A DNA stretch of 8,829 nucleotides from Deltaproteobacteria bacterium (GTDB lineage Bacteria; Myxococcota; UBA796; SXON01), in NCBI GenBank assembly GCA_947483545.1, contig CANKNP010000225.1, forward strand, positions 1-8,829. Reading direction: 5' to 3'. Below the pieces are notes generated by a model. The model ran no database searches and was not told where the DNA came from. It was given only the letters and a program-made list of their open reading frames with translations. Below, in pieces: positions 1-6,606 of the stretch. The translations under genes and the position numbers were made by a program. The first letter of the stretch is position 1; the number at the start of each line of letters is the position of its first letter.

Positions 1-42
1 CCGGGTGCTGACCCGCTGGCAGATGGGCCCCGTTTTCGTGTC
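1..42. other. Edge sequence downstream of the lipoprotein gene
   Basis: This short edge segment lies after the lipoprotein stop codon. It contains a small inverted repeat, CGGGT-GCTG-ACCCG (2-15). Read on the minus strand it would sit about 30 bases after the stop and could be part of a terminator, but the sequence that would hold a U-tract lies outside the window. No gene can be supported here. Confidence 0.25.
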
Positions 43-1671
43 TTACTCCTCCATCCCCATGTTCGGCGACGACGGCTCGTTCATCGACTCCTCCCCGTCG
101 AGCGCCAACGGGGCTGGCGCCTCCATCCGGAACGTGCTTGCGATCCGGTGGGGCTGCACAGGTCCGCCGTCGGTCGCCGGATCCAGCTGCCATGCCTCTT
201 GCCAGGCCTGAACGGACTCTTCTGCGCGCCCCGCAGCTTCGAGGGCCCGAGCGCGCGCTGCCCAGGCATCCGCGCTTGGGGAAAGCCGGAGCGCCACGTC
301 GGCGGCGTCCAGGGAAATGCCGGGCTTATTCGACCACAAGCGCGCGTCGGCCGTCGCGAGCGCCGCGATGGCATCCGTCAGGCCGGTCGGCTCGGCGGCG
401 GGGTCCGCTTCCCTGGCTGCGCGCGCTCGGAGCCGGGCGCTCACGCCCTCTGGCGCTCGGTCCGCGGCAGCGTCGATCTGGCCGGTGGCGGTGAGCAGGG
501 CCACCTCGAGATCGTCCGTCTGCGGCCCCGGAGCCCGACTCCGCAGCGCCCCGATCAGCGTGAGCGCGTCAGCATACTTGCCTTCCGCGACCCGATGTTG
601 GATCCTCCGGCGGACCGGCTCGGGCGACGTTGTATTGGTCGCCTGCCAATGGGCCAACAGGGGGTCCAGATCGTCCTTCCCCATACTCTCGGCGATCCGC
701 ACCTGAAGCTCGGCGTGTACCGGATCTGCTTGGAAGCTCGGCGGCAGGCGCTCCAACGCGGTCCGCGCCTCCAGCGGGCGCCCGATCCGGAGCAGCGCAT
801 CGGCGAGGGGCGTCATCCAACGGGGGTCTGTGGGGGCAGCGTCGTTCAGCCCCTGCCAAACGAGCACGGACTCCTCCGGTTTTCCCGTCAGCATCAGCGT
901 TGTCGCCAGATCAGCGGTGATCAGCGGTGAGCTCGGCCGGGCGAGCGAGGCGCGGCGAAGGGTATCGGCCGCCGTGCCACCGCCCGGTACGGCGTACACC
1001 TGCCAGCGCGCCCACATCCACTGCGCGATCGGCTGGCCCGGGTCGATGAACACCGCCCGAAGAACGGGGTTGAGCTTCTTGCTCTCTGGCTCCACTGGCG
1101 GCGGCATCAGGCCGAGGTAGGTGGCGCATCCCCGGCCAGTGATCAGCTCGGCGTAGGTGTCCTTCGACCCCGGCTTTTTCCATGCGGCCAGCACGCTCTC
1201 CCCGACCGGTCGGCCGAGATCTTCCGCTGCGCCTTCCAGCAGCTCGGAGAACATCGGGTAGGGGTGCTCGCGGGGGCCCGTCGCGGACCGGGAGACGCAG
1301 GCCCCGCGCTGCTTGCACAGCTCCAGCGTAAGGGTGAGCGCCTCCGGGGTGCCAGCGCCCGTGAATGTGGCTTGCCAGAGCTGCTCAGCCGCTGGCCGTT
1401 GCAGCGCCCAGGTCGGCGGAGGTGCGTCGGTCTGGACGCGGACAAGCACGCCGGGAATGTCCGAGAGGCCGAGCTCCAAAGCGGTGGTCGCGAGCCCCTG
1501 GAACTCGACGTCCCAGCGAAAAGGCCCGTCCAACGAGAGCACGGGCAGCAGGATCTCGGTGAGCGCGGGAGGCGGGGTGGACGGGGCCTCGGGCTCGGCG
1601 TCGGGCGCCAGGGGCTCGGCGGGGCAGCCCAGGAGGAGAAGGAGCGTCCCAGTGAGGGCGTTCGCGCGCAT
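43..1671 (-). CDS. Predicted lipoprotein with TPR-like helical repeats, function unknown
   Basis: The protein has 542 residues and I do not recognise its family. The N-terminus has one Arg, then a run of Leu and a lipobox-like LLGC, predicting lipidation at Cys16 and a mature protein on the outer or inner membrane; residues 17-36 are a Pro/Ala/Glu linker. Residues about 40-130 look beta-rich, and four Cys (119, 125, 182 and the lipid Cys16) are present. From about 235 to 345, and again at about 450-498, there are helix-pair repeats with TPR character, for example residues 466-498 ending in LDPA. The tail after 500 is acidic and disordered. The ATG is supported by an AGGG six bases upstream that overlaps the murI stop; the gene starts 8 bases after murI and is probably co-transcribed with it. 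TPR lipoproteins often act as scaffolds in envelope assembly, but no specific role can be read here. Confidence 0.85.
   Translation of the reverse strand: MRANALTGTLLLLLGCPAEPLAPDAEPEAPSTPPPALTEILLPVLSLDGPFRWDVEFQGLATTALELGLSDIPGVLVRVQTDAPPPTWALQRPAAEQLWQATFTGAGTPEALTLTLELCKQRGACVSRSATGPREHPYPMFSELLEGAAEDLGRPVGESVLAAWKKPGSKDTYAELITGRGCATYLGLMPPPVEPESKKLNPVLRAVFIDPGQPIAQWMWARWQVYAVPGGGTAADTLRRASLARPSSPLITADLATTLMLTGKPEESVLVWQGLNDAAPTDPRWMTPLADALLRIGRPLEARTALERLPPSFQADPVHAELQVRIAESMGKDDLDPLLAHWQATNTTSPEPVRRRIQHRVAEGKYADALTLIGALRSRAPGPQTDDLEVALLTATGQIDAAADRAPEGVSARLRARAAREADPAAEPTGLTDAIAALATADARLWSNKPGISLDAADVALRLSPSADAWAARARALEAAGRAEESVQAWQEAWQLDPATDGGPVQPHRIASTFRMEAPAPLALDGEESMNEPSSPNMGMEE
911..930. 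repeat. Tandem 10-bp duplication inside the lipoprotein gene
   Basis: TCAGCGGTGA occurs twice in direct succession. The unit is not a multiple of three, so the two copies are read in different frames within the peptide SPLITADL (residues 248-255). The reading frame stays open on both sides, so this is either an old duplication compensated elsewhere or chance. Confidence 0.7.
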
Positions 1672-1677
1672 CCGGCG

Positions 1678-1681
1678 CCCT
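1678..1681 (-). promoter_or_regulatory. Ribosome-binding site of the lipoprotein gene, overlapping the murI stop
   Basis: AGGG on the minus strand lies six bases before the ATG at 1671 and shares bases with the TAG stop of murI (1680-1682). This arrangement suggests translational coupling of the two genes. Confidence 0.55.
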
Positions 1682-2561
1682 ATCGCGTGAGTTGGCCCGC
1701 CGGAGGGCGGATGTCCGAGGTCGGGACGAGCCGACCGTGATGCTCACGCACAAGCTCGATTGGGGGGATCGGCCGACCGAGGAAGCGGGCGCCGTGCAGG
1801 GAGAAAGCGATCGGATCGCCGGAACAGAGTACACGGAGAGAGCCGGTGCCCGGTTCGTCGAACTCCGGGTGGTTCGCGAGCCACTGCACCAGGCGAACCG
1901 CGAGGTAAGGGCCGGGGTCCAGGAGTGCCGGCCCGGGCCCCATGGCGGCGCGGATGGTGTCCGCGAGCAGGGGGTAGTGGGTACAGCCCAGCACGATCGC
2001 GTCGCAATCGACGAGATCCGCGAGGTACCGGCGGGTTGCCTCCTGCGCGAGAGGGGTGCGTTCCCAGCCCTCCTCGATGATCGGGGCGAGCAGCGGGGCG
2101 GCGCGCTGAACGACGATCTTGTCCGGAGCCAACTTGTGAATCTCCGCGACGTAGGTGCCTGAGGCCACGGTGCGGGCGGTCGCGAGGATCCCGATTCGGC
2201 GACCGCCATGCGCGACTGCCAGCTCAGCGCCGGGGATGGTGACCCCGAGAATGCGCCGAGGGCTGTCCGGTGATGGGGCATAGCGCTGCTGCAGGTGCCT
2301 GAGCGCTACGCAACTCACGGTGTTGCAGGCCACGATCACGAGCCGGCACCCCTCCTCAAACAGCCGCTCCACCGCCTGCTCTGCGAAGTCGAGGATGGTG
2401 TCCGCGCTCCGGCCGCCGTAGGGCGCTCGCCCAGAGTCTCCGAGGTACAGAAAATCCGTGGTCGGAAGCGCATTCTGGAGCGCCCGCAGGACCGTGAGGC
2501 CGCCGAAACCCGAGTCGTAGACGCCGATCACAGGGGGCCAGCCCGGGCGCTGGACAAACAA
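1680..2561 (-). CDS. murI: Glutamate racemase
   Basis: This enzyme interconverts L- and D-glutamate in the cytoplasm and supplies D-Glu for peptidoglycan. The 293-residue product has the family landmarks in order: GVYDSGFGGLTVL with the Asp16-Ser17 pair, GDSGRAPYGGRS (41-52), the first catalytic Cys79 in VACNTVSC, the PIIEEGW segment (160-166), and the second catalytic Cys193 in LGCTHYPLL. The length fits the family. The start is uncertain. TTG at 2561 has an AGGA five bases upstream and gives a ten-residue lead MFVQRPGWPP. GTG at 2531 would give the typical MIGVYDSG N-terminus but has no visible Shine-Dalgarno. Either choice places a 13-bp inverted repeat around or just before the start, so control of translation by RNA structure is plausible. 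It lies 180 bases after pilT and 8 bases before the lipoprotein gene. Confidence 0.95.
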   Translation of the reverse strand: MFVQRPGWPPVIGVYDSGFGGLTVLRALQNALPTTDFLYLGDSGRAPYGGRSADTILDFAEQAVERLFEEGCRLVIVACNTVSCVALRHLQQRYAPSPDSPRRILGVTIPGAELAVAHGGRRIGILATARTVASGTYVAEIHKLAPDKIVVQRAAPLLAPIIEEGWERTPLAQEATRRYLADLVDCDAIVLGCTHYPLLADTIRAAMGPGPALLDPGPYLAVRLVQWLANHPEFDEPGTGSLRVLCSGDPIAFSLHGARFLGRPIPPIELVREHHGRLVPTSDIRPPAGQLTR

Positions 2562-2610
2562 CAGAGTCCTAAGGTCCTGGAAGTGCTTGACTTGGAGCCG
2601 GGCTGGCCCC
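2534..2610 (-). repeat. 13-bp perfect inverted repeat enclosing the murI start
   Basis: On the minus strand GGGGCCAGCCCGG (2610-2598) is matched by CCGGGCTGGCCCC (2546-2534), a perfect 13-bp stem with a 51-base loop. The loop holds the murI AGGA (2570-2567) and the TTG start (2561). The 3' arm covers codons 6-10. Part of that arm can instead form a local hairpin, CCAGC...GCTGG (2538-2553), which excludes the long stem. Two alternative folds around a start are what a translational switch would look like, but this is inference. Confidence 0.75.
2567..2570 (-). promoter_or_regulatory. Ribosome-binding site supporting the TTG start of murI
   Basis: AGGA on the minus strand lies five bases before TTG at 2561. 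The following GGAC can pair with GUCC just downstream of the start, so the site may be partly hidden in the mRNA. Confidence 0.5.
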
Positions 2611-2615
2611 TAACC

Positions 2616-2689
2616 GCACCGTTCCAGGTGGAAGGCGGCGGGCCCGGCGTCTTCGACGGACCGTCGCATTCCACCGGTAGGAACGGTGC
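2616..2689 (-). repeat. Nested hairpin element in the murI leader
   Basis: GCACCGTTCC (2616-2625) pairs perfectly with GGAACGGTGC (2680-2689). After a small asymmetric bulge (A against GGTA), GGTGGAA (2627-2633) pairs with TTCCACC (2669-2675). The apical part holds a further small palindrome, CGACGG-A-CCGTCG (2654-2666). Together these give a 74-base structured element between pilT and murI, only five bases upstream, on the minus strand, of the 13-bp stem around the murI start. There is no U-tract after it, so it does not look like an intrinsic terminator. It could be a leader RNA domain, a protein-binding palindrome or a miniature palindromic repeat. Confidence 0.75.
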
Positions 2690-2718
2690 AAAGAGACCGC
2701 CGGGCCGCGAGCGAGGTT

Positions 2719-2739
2719 CGCCGAGCGCGCGGATCGGCG
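2719..2739 (-). other. Short hairpin directly after pilT
   Basis: CGCCGA (2719-2724) and TCGGCG (2734-2739) form a 6-bp stem with a 9-base loop, starting two bases past the pilT stop. It lacks a following U-run, so termination is possible only if Rho or an atypical mechanism is involved. Confidence 0.35.
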
Positions 2740-2741
2740 GG

Positions 2742-3818
2742 CTAGTCATCCTCGGCCAAGCCGGAGATCTTCAGCATCAGCTCGTCCGGGTTCCCAGCGG
2801 CGCGGAGCGCGTCCTCTTCCGTGATTCGGTTCTGCTTGAGCAGATCGAAGATGTGCTGGTCGAAGGTTTGCATTCCGTAGGTGGCCTTGCCCTTCCGGAT
2901 GTGATCGCGGATCTCCCGTGTGCGCTTGCCATCGACGATGCACTCGTACACGGTCCCGTTGTTGCGCATGACCTCGATCGCCGCCACGCGTCCACCGTTC
3001 ACGGCAGGGATGAGCCGCTGAGAGATGACGGCCTTGAGAACCGAGCCGAGCTGAAGGCGGATCTGGGTCTGCTGATGCGGCTCGAAGAACCCCAACAGAC
3101 GGTTGATCGTCTCGTGCGCGTCGATGGTGTGCAACGTTCCGAGCAGCAGGTGCCCGGTCTCTGCGGCCTGCAGCGCGATCTCGACGGTTTCAAGGTCGCG
3201 AAGCTCGCCGATGAAGATGACGTCCGGATCCTGGCGCAGCGCCGCTCGCAGGGCTGAGTGAAACTCGGCAGTGTCAATGCCGACCTCTCGCTGGTTGACG
3301 ACGCACTTCTGGTCGGTGAACACAAACTCCGTGGGGTCTTCGATCGTGAGGATGTGGTGCGGGTGAGACCGGTTGATCTCCTCGATGATGGACGCGAGCG
3401 TCGTGCTCTTCCCGGACCCGGTCGCCCCGGTCACCAGGACCATGCCGCGGGACTCCTGGGCGATCTGCTTGAGGATCGCCGGGAGCCTCAGCTCGTCGAT
3501 GGTCTTCACTTTCGACGGGATCGCCCGGAGCACGGCGCCGATTTTGCCCTGCTGGCGAAAGACGTTGCACCGAAACCGGGCCAGCCCGGGAACGCTGTGC
3601 GCCAGATCGCAGTCGTTCGTGTCCTTGAACCGCTTGCGCTGGTGCTCGGACATGATGTTCCAGAGCGCTGTCCCCAGGGACTCGTTGGTCACCACGCCGA
3701 ACTCGGGCTGCGACTTGAGGGCGCCGTGAATGCGAAAACTGGGGGGTAAACCCACCTTCAGGTGGATGTCGCTCGCGCTCTTCTGCATGGCGACTGCGCA
3801 CAGCTTGTTCAGATCCAT
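2742..3818 (-). CDS. pilT: PilT-family type IV pilus retraction ATPase
   Basis: This is a hexameric cytoplasmic motor of the secretion ATPase superfamily that depolymerises pilin to retract type IV pili for twitching motility. The 358-residue product has the N-terminal PAS-like part with SASDIHLKVGLPPSFRIHG (14-32), Walker A GATGSGKST (131-139), the Asp box ILTIEDPTEF (156-165), a Walker B region DVIFIGELRD (199-208) and the His box TGHLLLGTLHT (221-231). The C-terminal region EIRDHIRKGKATYGMQTFD (302-320) matches the PilT AIRNLIRE zone but is shorter there than typical PilT, so PilU or another PilT paralogue cannot be excluded. The frame stays open 87 codons upstream, but MDLNKLCAVAMQKSASDIHL is the family's usual N-terminus, so I place the start at the ATG at 3818, with GGAG ten bases upstream. 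No other pilus gene is in the window. It is divergent from recA. Confidence 0.92.
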   Translation of the reverse strand: MDLNKLCAVAMQKSASDIHLKVGLPPSFRIHGALKSQPEFGVVTNESLGTALWNIMSEHQRKRFKDTNDCDLAHSVPGLARFRCNVFRQQGKIGAVLRAIPSKVKTIDELRLPAILKQIAQESRGMVLVTGATGSGKSTTLASIIEEINRSHPHHILTIEDPTEFVFTDQKCVVNQREVGIDTAEFHSALRAALRQDPDVIFIGELRDLETVEIALQAAETGHLLLGTLHTIDAHETINRLLGFFEPHQQTQIRLQLGSVLKAVISQRLIPAVNGGRVAAIEVMRNNGTVYECIVDGKRTREIRDHIRKGKATYGMQTFDQHIFDLLKQNRITEEDALRAAGNPDELMLKISGLAEDD

Positions 3819-3972
3819 CGCGAGGTCGCTCCGGGCGGGCGGGGAGCTTAGCGCGGCACCCCTGAAACGGGGGCCCCCTGCAGGCGATGGCTGGAGGGAC
3901 GTGCGGAGCTCGCCACCCGGGAGACGGGCGGCTCGCCGCCTGCTGCCGCTGCTCAACCGCACCGAGCCGGGT

Positions 3973-4006
3973 CCCCGCTTCGGCGGGTACTCCCGCAGAA
4001 GCGGGG
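3973..4006. repeat. Strong hairpin with TACT tetraloop (first of three)
   Basis: CCCCGCTTC (3973-3981) pairs with GAAGCGGGG (3998-4006). After one G.A mismatch, GCGGG (3983-3987) pairs with CCCGC (3992-3996) around a TACT loop (AGTA on the minus strand). There is no T-run on either side, so it is not a standard terminator. Confidence 0.8.
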
Positions 4007-4008
4007 TA

Positions 4009-4028
4009 TGCGCTCGTACTCGAGCGCA
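4009..4028. repeat. Perfect 8-bp hairpin with TACT tetraloop (second of three)
   Basis: TGCGCTCG-TACT-CGAGCGCA is a perfect stem starting two bases after the previous hairpin and using the same four-base loop. The shared loop in unrelated stems suggests the loop may matter. Confidence 0.8.
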
Positions 4029-4033
4029 CCCCG

Positions 4034-4052
4034 GTGGGGGTTTGCCCCCCAC
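4034..4052. repeat. 7-bp hairpin (third of three)
   Basis: GTGGGGG (4034-4040) pairs with CCCCCAC (4046-4052) around TTTGC. It follows the second hairpin after five bases and closes the hairpin cluster on the recA side. Confidence 0.7.
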
Positions 4053-4108
4053 ACAACACTGCACGGAACACTTTTTCACAGATCGGACATTTTATGGTCG
4101 GTCCGCGC

Positions 4109-4136
4109 TTGCGTGTGTCCAGCCTCGTGGTAGGCT
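4109..4136 (+). promoter_or_regulatory. Possible recA promoter
   Basis: TTGCGT (4109-4114), a 16-base spacer and TAGGCT (4131-4136), preceded by TG one base away as in an extended -10, form a weak sigma70-like promoter. The spacer and -10 overlap an inverted repeat, CAGCCT-N6-AGGCTG (4120-4137). The -10 match is poor, so the true start site may differ. Confidence 0.3.
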
Positions 4137-4140
4137 GTAT

Positions 4141-4156
4141 GTGTTCCCCCGAACAC
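4141..4156. promoter_or_regulatory. Candidate SOS-type operator of recA
   Basis: GTGTTC-CCCC-GAACAC is a perfect 6-4-6 palindrome, 49 bases before the recA ATG and just downstream of the possible -10, where a repressor would block transcription. A further GAACACT lies at 4066-4072. LexA sites in several phyla contain GTTC/GAAC half-sites, but this orientation (GTTC-N4-GAAC) is not the classical alphaproteobacterial or Gram-positive form, so LexA binding is an inference. Confidence 0.45.
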
Positions 4157-4195
4157 TCTTCGCCTCGCCCATCTACCCTTCCTTTCCCCCCGTTT

Positions 4196-4199
4196 GGAG
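4196..4199 (+). promoter_or_regulatory. Ribosome-binding site of recA
   Basis: GGAG lies six bases before ATG 4206. It decides the start: an in-frame TTG at 4194 would lie on top of this site and is therefore unlikely to be used. Confidence 0.8.
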
Positions 4200-4205
4200 T
4201 CTCTC

Positions 4206-5234
<1,029 letters not shown>

Positions 5235-5320
5235 GGAGCGATGGTCCGGGCGGCTCGGGGCTCAAGCTCTGGGCCGTCCACCCGGGCCGCAGAACGCCGC
5301 TGATCATGGAGCGGGCGGGA
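5235..5320. terminator. Possible terminator hairpin between convergent recA and cinA
   Basis: GGTCCGGG (5243-5250) can pair with CCCGGGCC (5281-5288) through one wobble, with CGGC/GCCG (5251-5254 and 5273-5276) inside. The position between two convergent genes fits a shared terminator, but no T-run is seen on either strand, so the call is weak. Confidence 0.3.
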
Positions 5321-6541
5321 TCAACGGGGTGGCTCGAGCTGCCGGCGCAGCAGGTCCAAGGCCATTGCAGTCGTCATTTGGAGGTTTCTCGCCCGGTCGA
5401 AAGGCAGGCGAAGCCGCTTGTGAATGGTGCCCCCGGGCCCTGCGAGGCCGATGTGTACCGTGCCGACCGGTTTCGCGTCCGTGCCGCCGCCTGGCCCCGC
5501 CACGCCCGTCACGCTCAAGCCCCACGTCGCCCCGGTGCGCTCCCGAATCCCCTCCGCCAACGCCCGTGCCACGGGCTCGCTGACCGCCCCGTGCTCCGCC
5601 AGGAGGGCCTCGCTGACGCCGCACTGCCGCACCTTCTCCGCGTCCGCGTAGGTCACACCGCCCCCGATGAACCACTCAGAGGACCCGGGCGTCGCCGTCA
5701 CCTCCGCTGCGATCCTGCCAGCCGTACAGCTCTCCGCGGTCGCCAGCGTCTCCCCGCGACGCTTCAGCGCTAGACCCACCACCTCCGCCAAGGGTCCCCC
5801 TCCCACCGTGAACACAAACTCCCCCAACCGCGCCAGCGCATCTGCCAGCACTGGGGCTTCGTCCACCTCTGGATCCAGGTGGAGCTTCACGTGAATCTCC
5901 GGCAGATGGGCTCGATAGCCGACGGTTACGCCCGGCCGGTCCACGCCCGCCATCCGCTGCCCGGCCTCGGACTCGGCAAGTCCGATGCACCGAATCAGCA
6001 CCGTCCGCTTCGGCGGGAGCGAGAAGCGCTCGGCCAGATCCGGCAGCACGTGCGCTTCGAACATCCGCTTCATCTCCGACGGCACGCCCGGCAGGAAGTA
6101 CAGGTGGGAGGTAGGTTCGTCCAGGCGGTAGCCGGGTGCGGTGCCCCAAAGGTTCTCCAGCAAGATCGCGCCGGCGGGGAGAATGCCCTGCTTCCGATTC
6201 GCCGGGGGCATCGGGCGATTTCGCGACCGGTAGCGGGCTTCGACCTGATCCAGCGCCACCGGGTCCATCGCGAGCGGACGTTCGAAGGCGAGGCCTGCCG
6301 CTTCGGTCGTGAGATCGTCCGAGGTCGGGCCGAGCCCGCCCGTGCAGATGACCACGGCAGCGCGTCGGGCGGCCTGGCTCAGGATGTCCCGGATCTCGTC
6401 GCGTTCATCGCCGACAACGGTGATCCGCCCGGCGGTGAACCCGCGCTCTTTCATCGCCGCGCAGATCCAAGCGGCGTTGGTGTCCGAGGTGCTGCCGCTG
6501 ACAAGCTCCTCGCCTTGGGAAACGACCTCAAAGCGAACCAT
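5321..6541 (-). CDS. cinA: CinA-family protein, probable NMN amidohydrolase
   Basis: The 406-residue product has the full two-domain CinA layout. The N-terminal MoaB-like (COG1058) domain starts with FEVVSQGEELVSGSTSDTNA (4-23) and carries TGGLGPTSDDLT (68-79), NRKQGILPAGA (115-125) and LPGVPSEM (150-157). The C-terminal nicotinamide-nucleotide amidase domain (about 250-403) has ATAESCTAG with the candidate catalytic Ser271, and TGVAGPGGGTDAKPVGTVHI (345-364). Characterised members hydrolyse NMN to nicotinate mononucleotide, and some hydrolyse ADP-ribose; the name comes from induction in competence. The frame is open 80 codons further upstream, but that would run across ruvX. ATG 6541 is preceded by a clear GGAGG and matches the family start. 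It is convergent with recA and divergent from ruvX, so it is probably not in the recA transcript as it is in many Gram-positive bacteria. Confidence 0.94.
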   Translation of the reverse strand: MVRFEVVSQGEELVSGSTSDTNAAWICAAMKERGFTAGRITVVGDERDEIRDILSQAARRAAVVICTGGLGPTSDDLTTEAAGLAFERPLAMDPVALDQVEARYRSRNRPMPPANRKQGILPAGAILLENLWGTAPGYRLDEPTSHLYFLPGVPSEMKRMFEAHVLPDLAERFSLPPKRTVLIRCIGLAESEAGQRMAGVDRPGVTVGYRAHLPEIHVKLHLDPEVDEAPVLADALARLGEFVFTVGGGPLAEVVGLALKRRGETLATAESCTAGRIAAEVTATPGSSEWFIGGGVTYADAEKVRQCGVSEALLAEHGAVSEPVARALAEGIRERTGATWGLSVTGVAGPGGGTDAKPVGTVHIGLAGPGGTIHKRLRLPFDRARNLQMTTAMALDLLRRQLEPPR

Positions 6542-6606
6542 ACGAACCTCCGTGAGCGCCAGGTGTGGGCGTCCGGCGGTCATACCCCGGGAGCGCCGCC
6601 TACGAG
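6542..6606. other. Divergent cinA/ruvX promoter interval
   Basis: These 65 bases must contain the cinA leader and probably the promoter of the ruvX-moaB-ligA group. The direct repeat GAGCGCC occurs at 6554-6560 and 6591-6597. I see no convincing -35/-10 pair on either strand. The palindrome GTGTTC-N4-GAACAC found before recA is absent here. Confidence 0.4.
6547..6551 (-). promoter_or_regulatory. Ribosome-binding site of cinA
   Basis: GGAGG on the minus strand, five bases before ATG 6541, is the strongest Shine-Dalgarno in the window. It fixes the cinA start against the longer open frame. Confidence 0.85.

Larger units (their letters stand above)
3819..4205. other. Divergent pilT/recA intergenic region rich in hairpins
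   Basis: No gene is supported in these 387 bases. The half next to pilT (3819-4052) is very GC-rich and contains the palindrome GGGGGCCCCC (3869-3878), a short hairpin GGCGG-CTCG-CCGCC (3927-3939) and three consecutive strong hairpins (3973-4052). The half next to recA (4053-4205) is less GC-rich and carries the likely promoters. It has an A/T-rich core at 4089-4095 (TAAAAT on the minus strand, a possible pilT -10 without a good -35), repeated GAACAC half-sites (4066-4071, 4141-4146 inverted, 4151-4156), and a pyrimidine-rich stretch before the recA ribosome-binding site. Confidence 0.7.

Noticed and set aside
148..930. Long plus-strand open frame opposite the lipoprotein gene
   Set aside because: The translation is Arg-rich with no domain signal. 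It is the expected antisense shadow of a GC-rich gene.
1631..1644. Shine-Dalgarno-like AGGAGGAGAAGGAG on the plus strand
   Set aside because: It is the complement of the leucine run in the lipoprotein signal peptide, and no credible plus-strand gene follows.
2295..3257. Plus-strand open frame of 320 codons across murI and pilT
   Set aside because: It runs antisense through two well-supported genes and the structured gap between them and shows no family motifs.
4039..4047. GGGCAAACC on the minus strand, reminiscent of a GEMM (cyclic dinucleotide) riboswitch core upstream of pilT
   Set aside because: The other conserved GEMM parts (the GNRA-capped helix and the ACGCAAAGCC-like segment) are missing, and here the bases form the loop and stem of a simple hairpin.
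3973..4052. The three hairpins as intrinsic terminators
   Set aside because: None is followed by a T-run in either direction, and they lie between divergent genes where no transcript should end.
3819..4079. Open reading frame extending pilT upstream by 87 codons
   Set aside because: The extension is Arg/Pro/Gly-rich, runs through the hairpin cluster and does not resemble the PilT family. The usual PilT N-terminus begins at the ATG at 3818.
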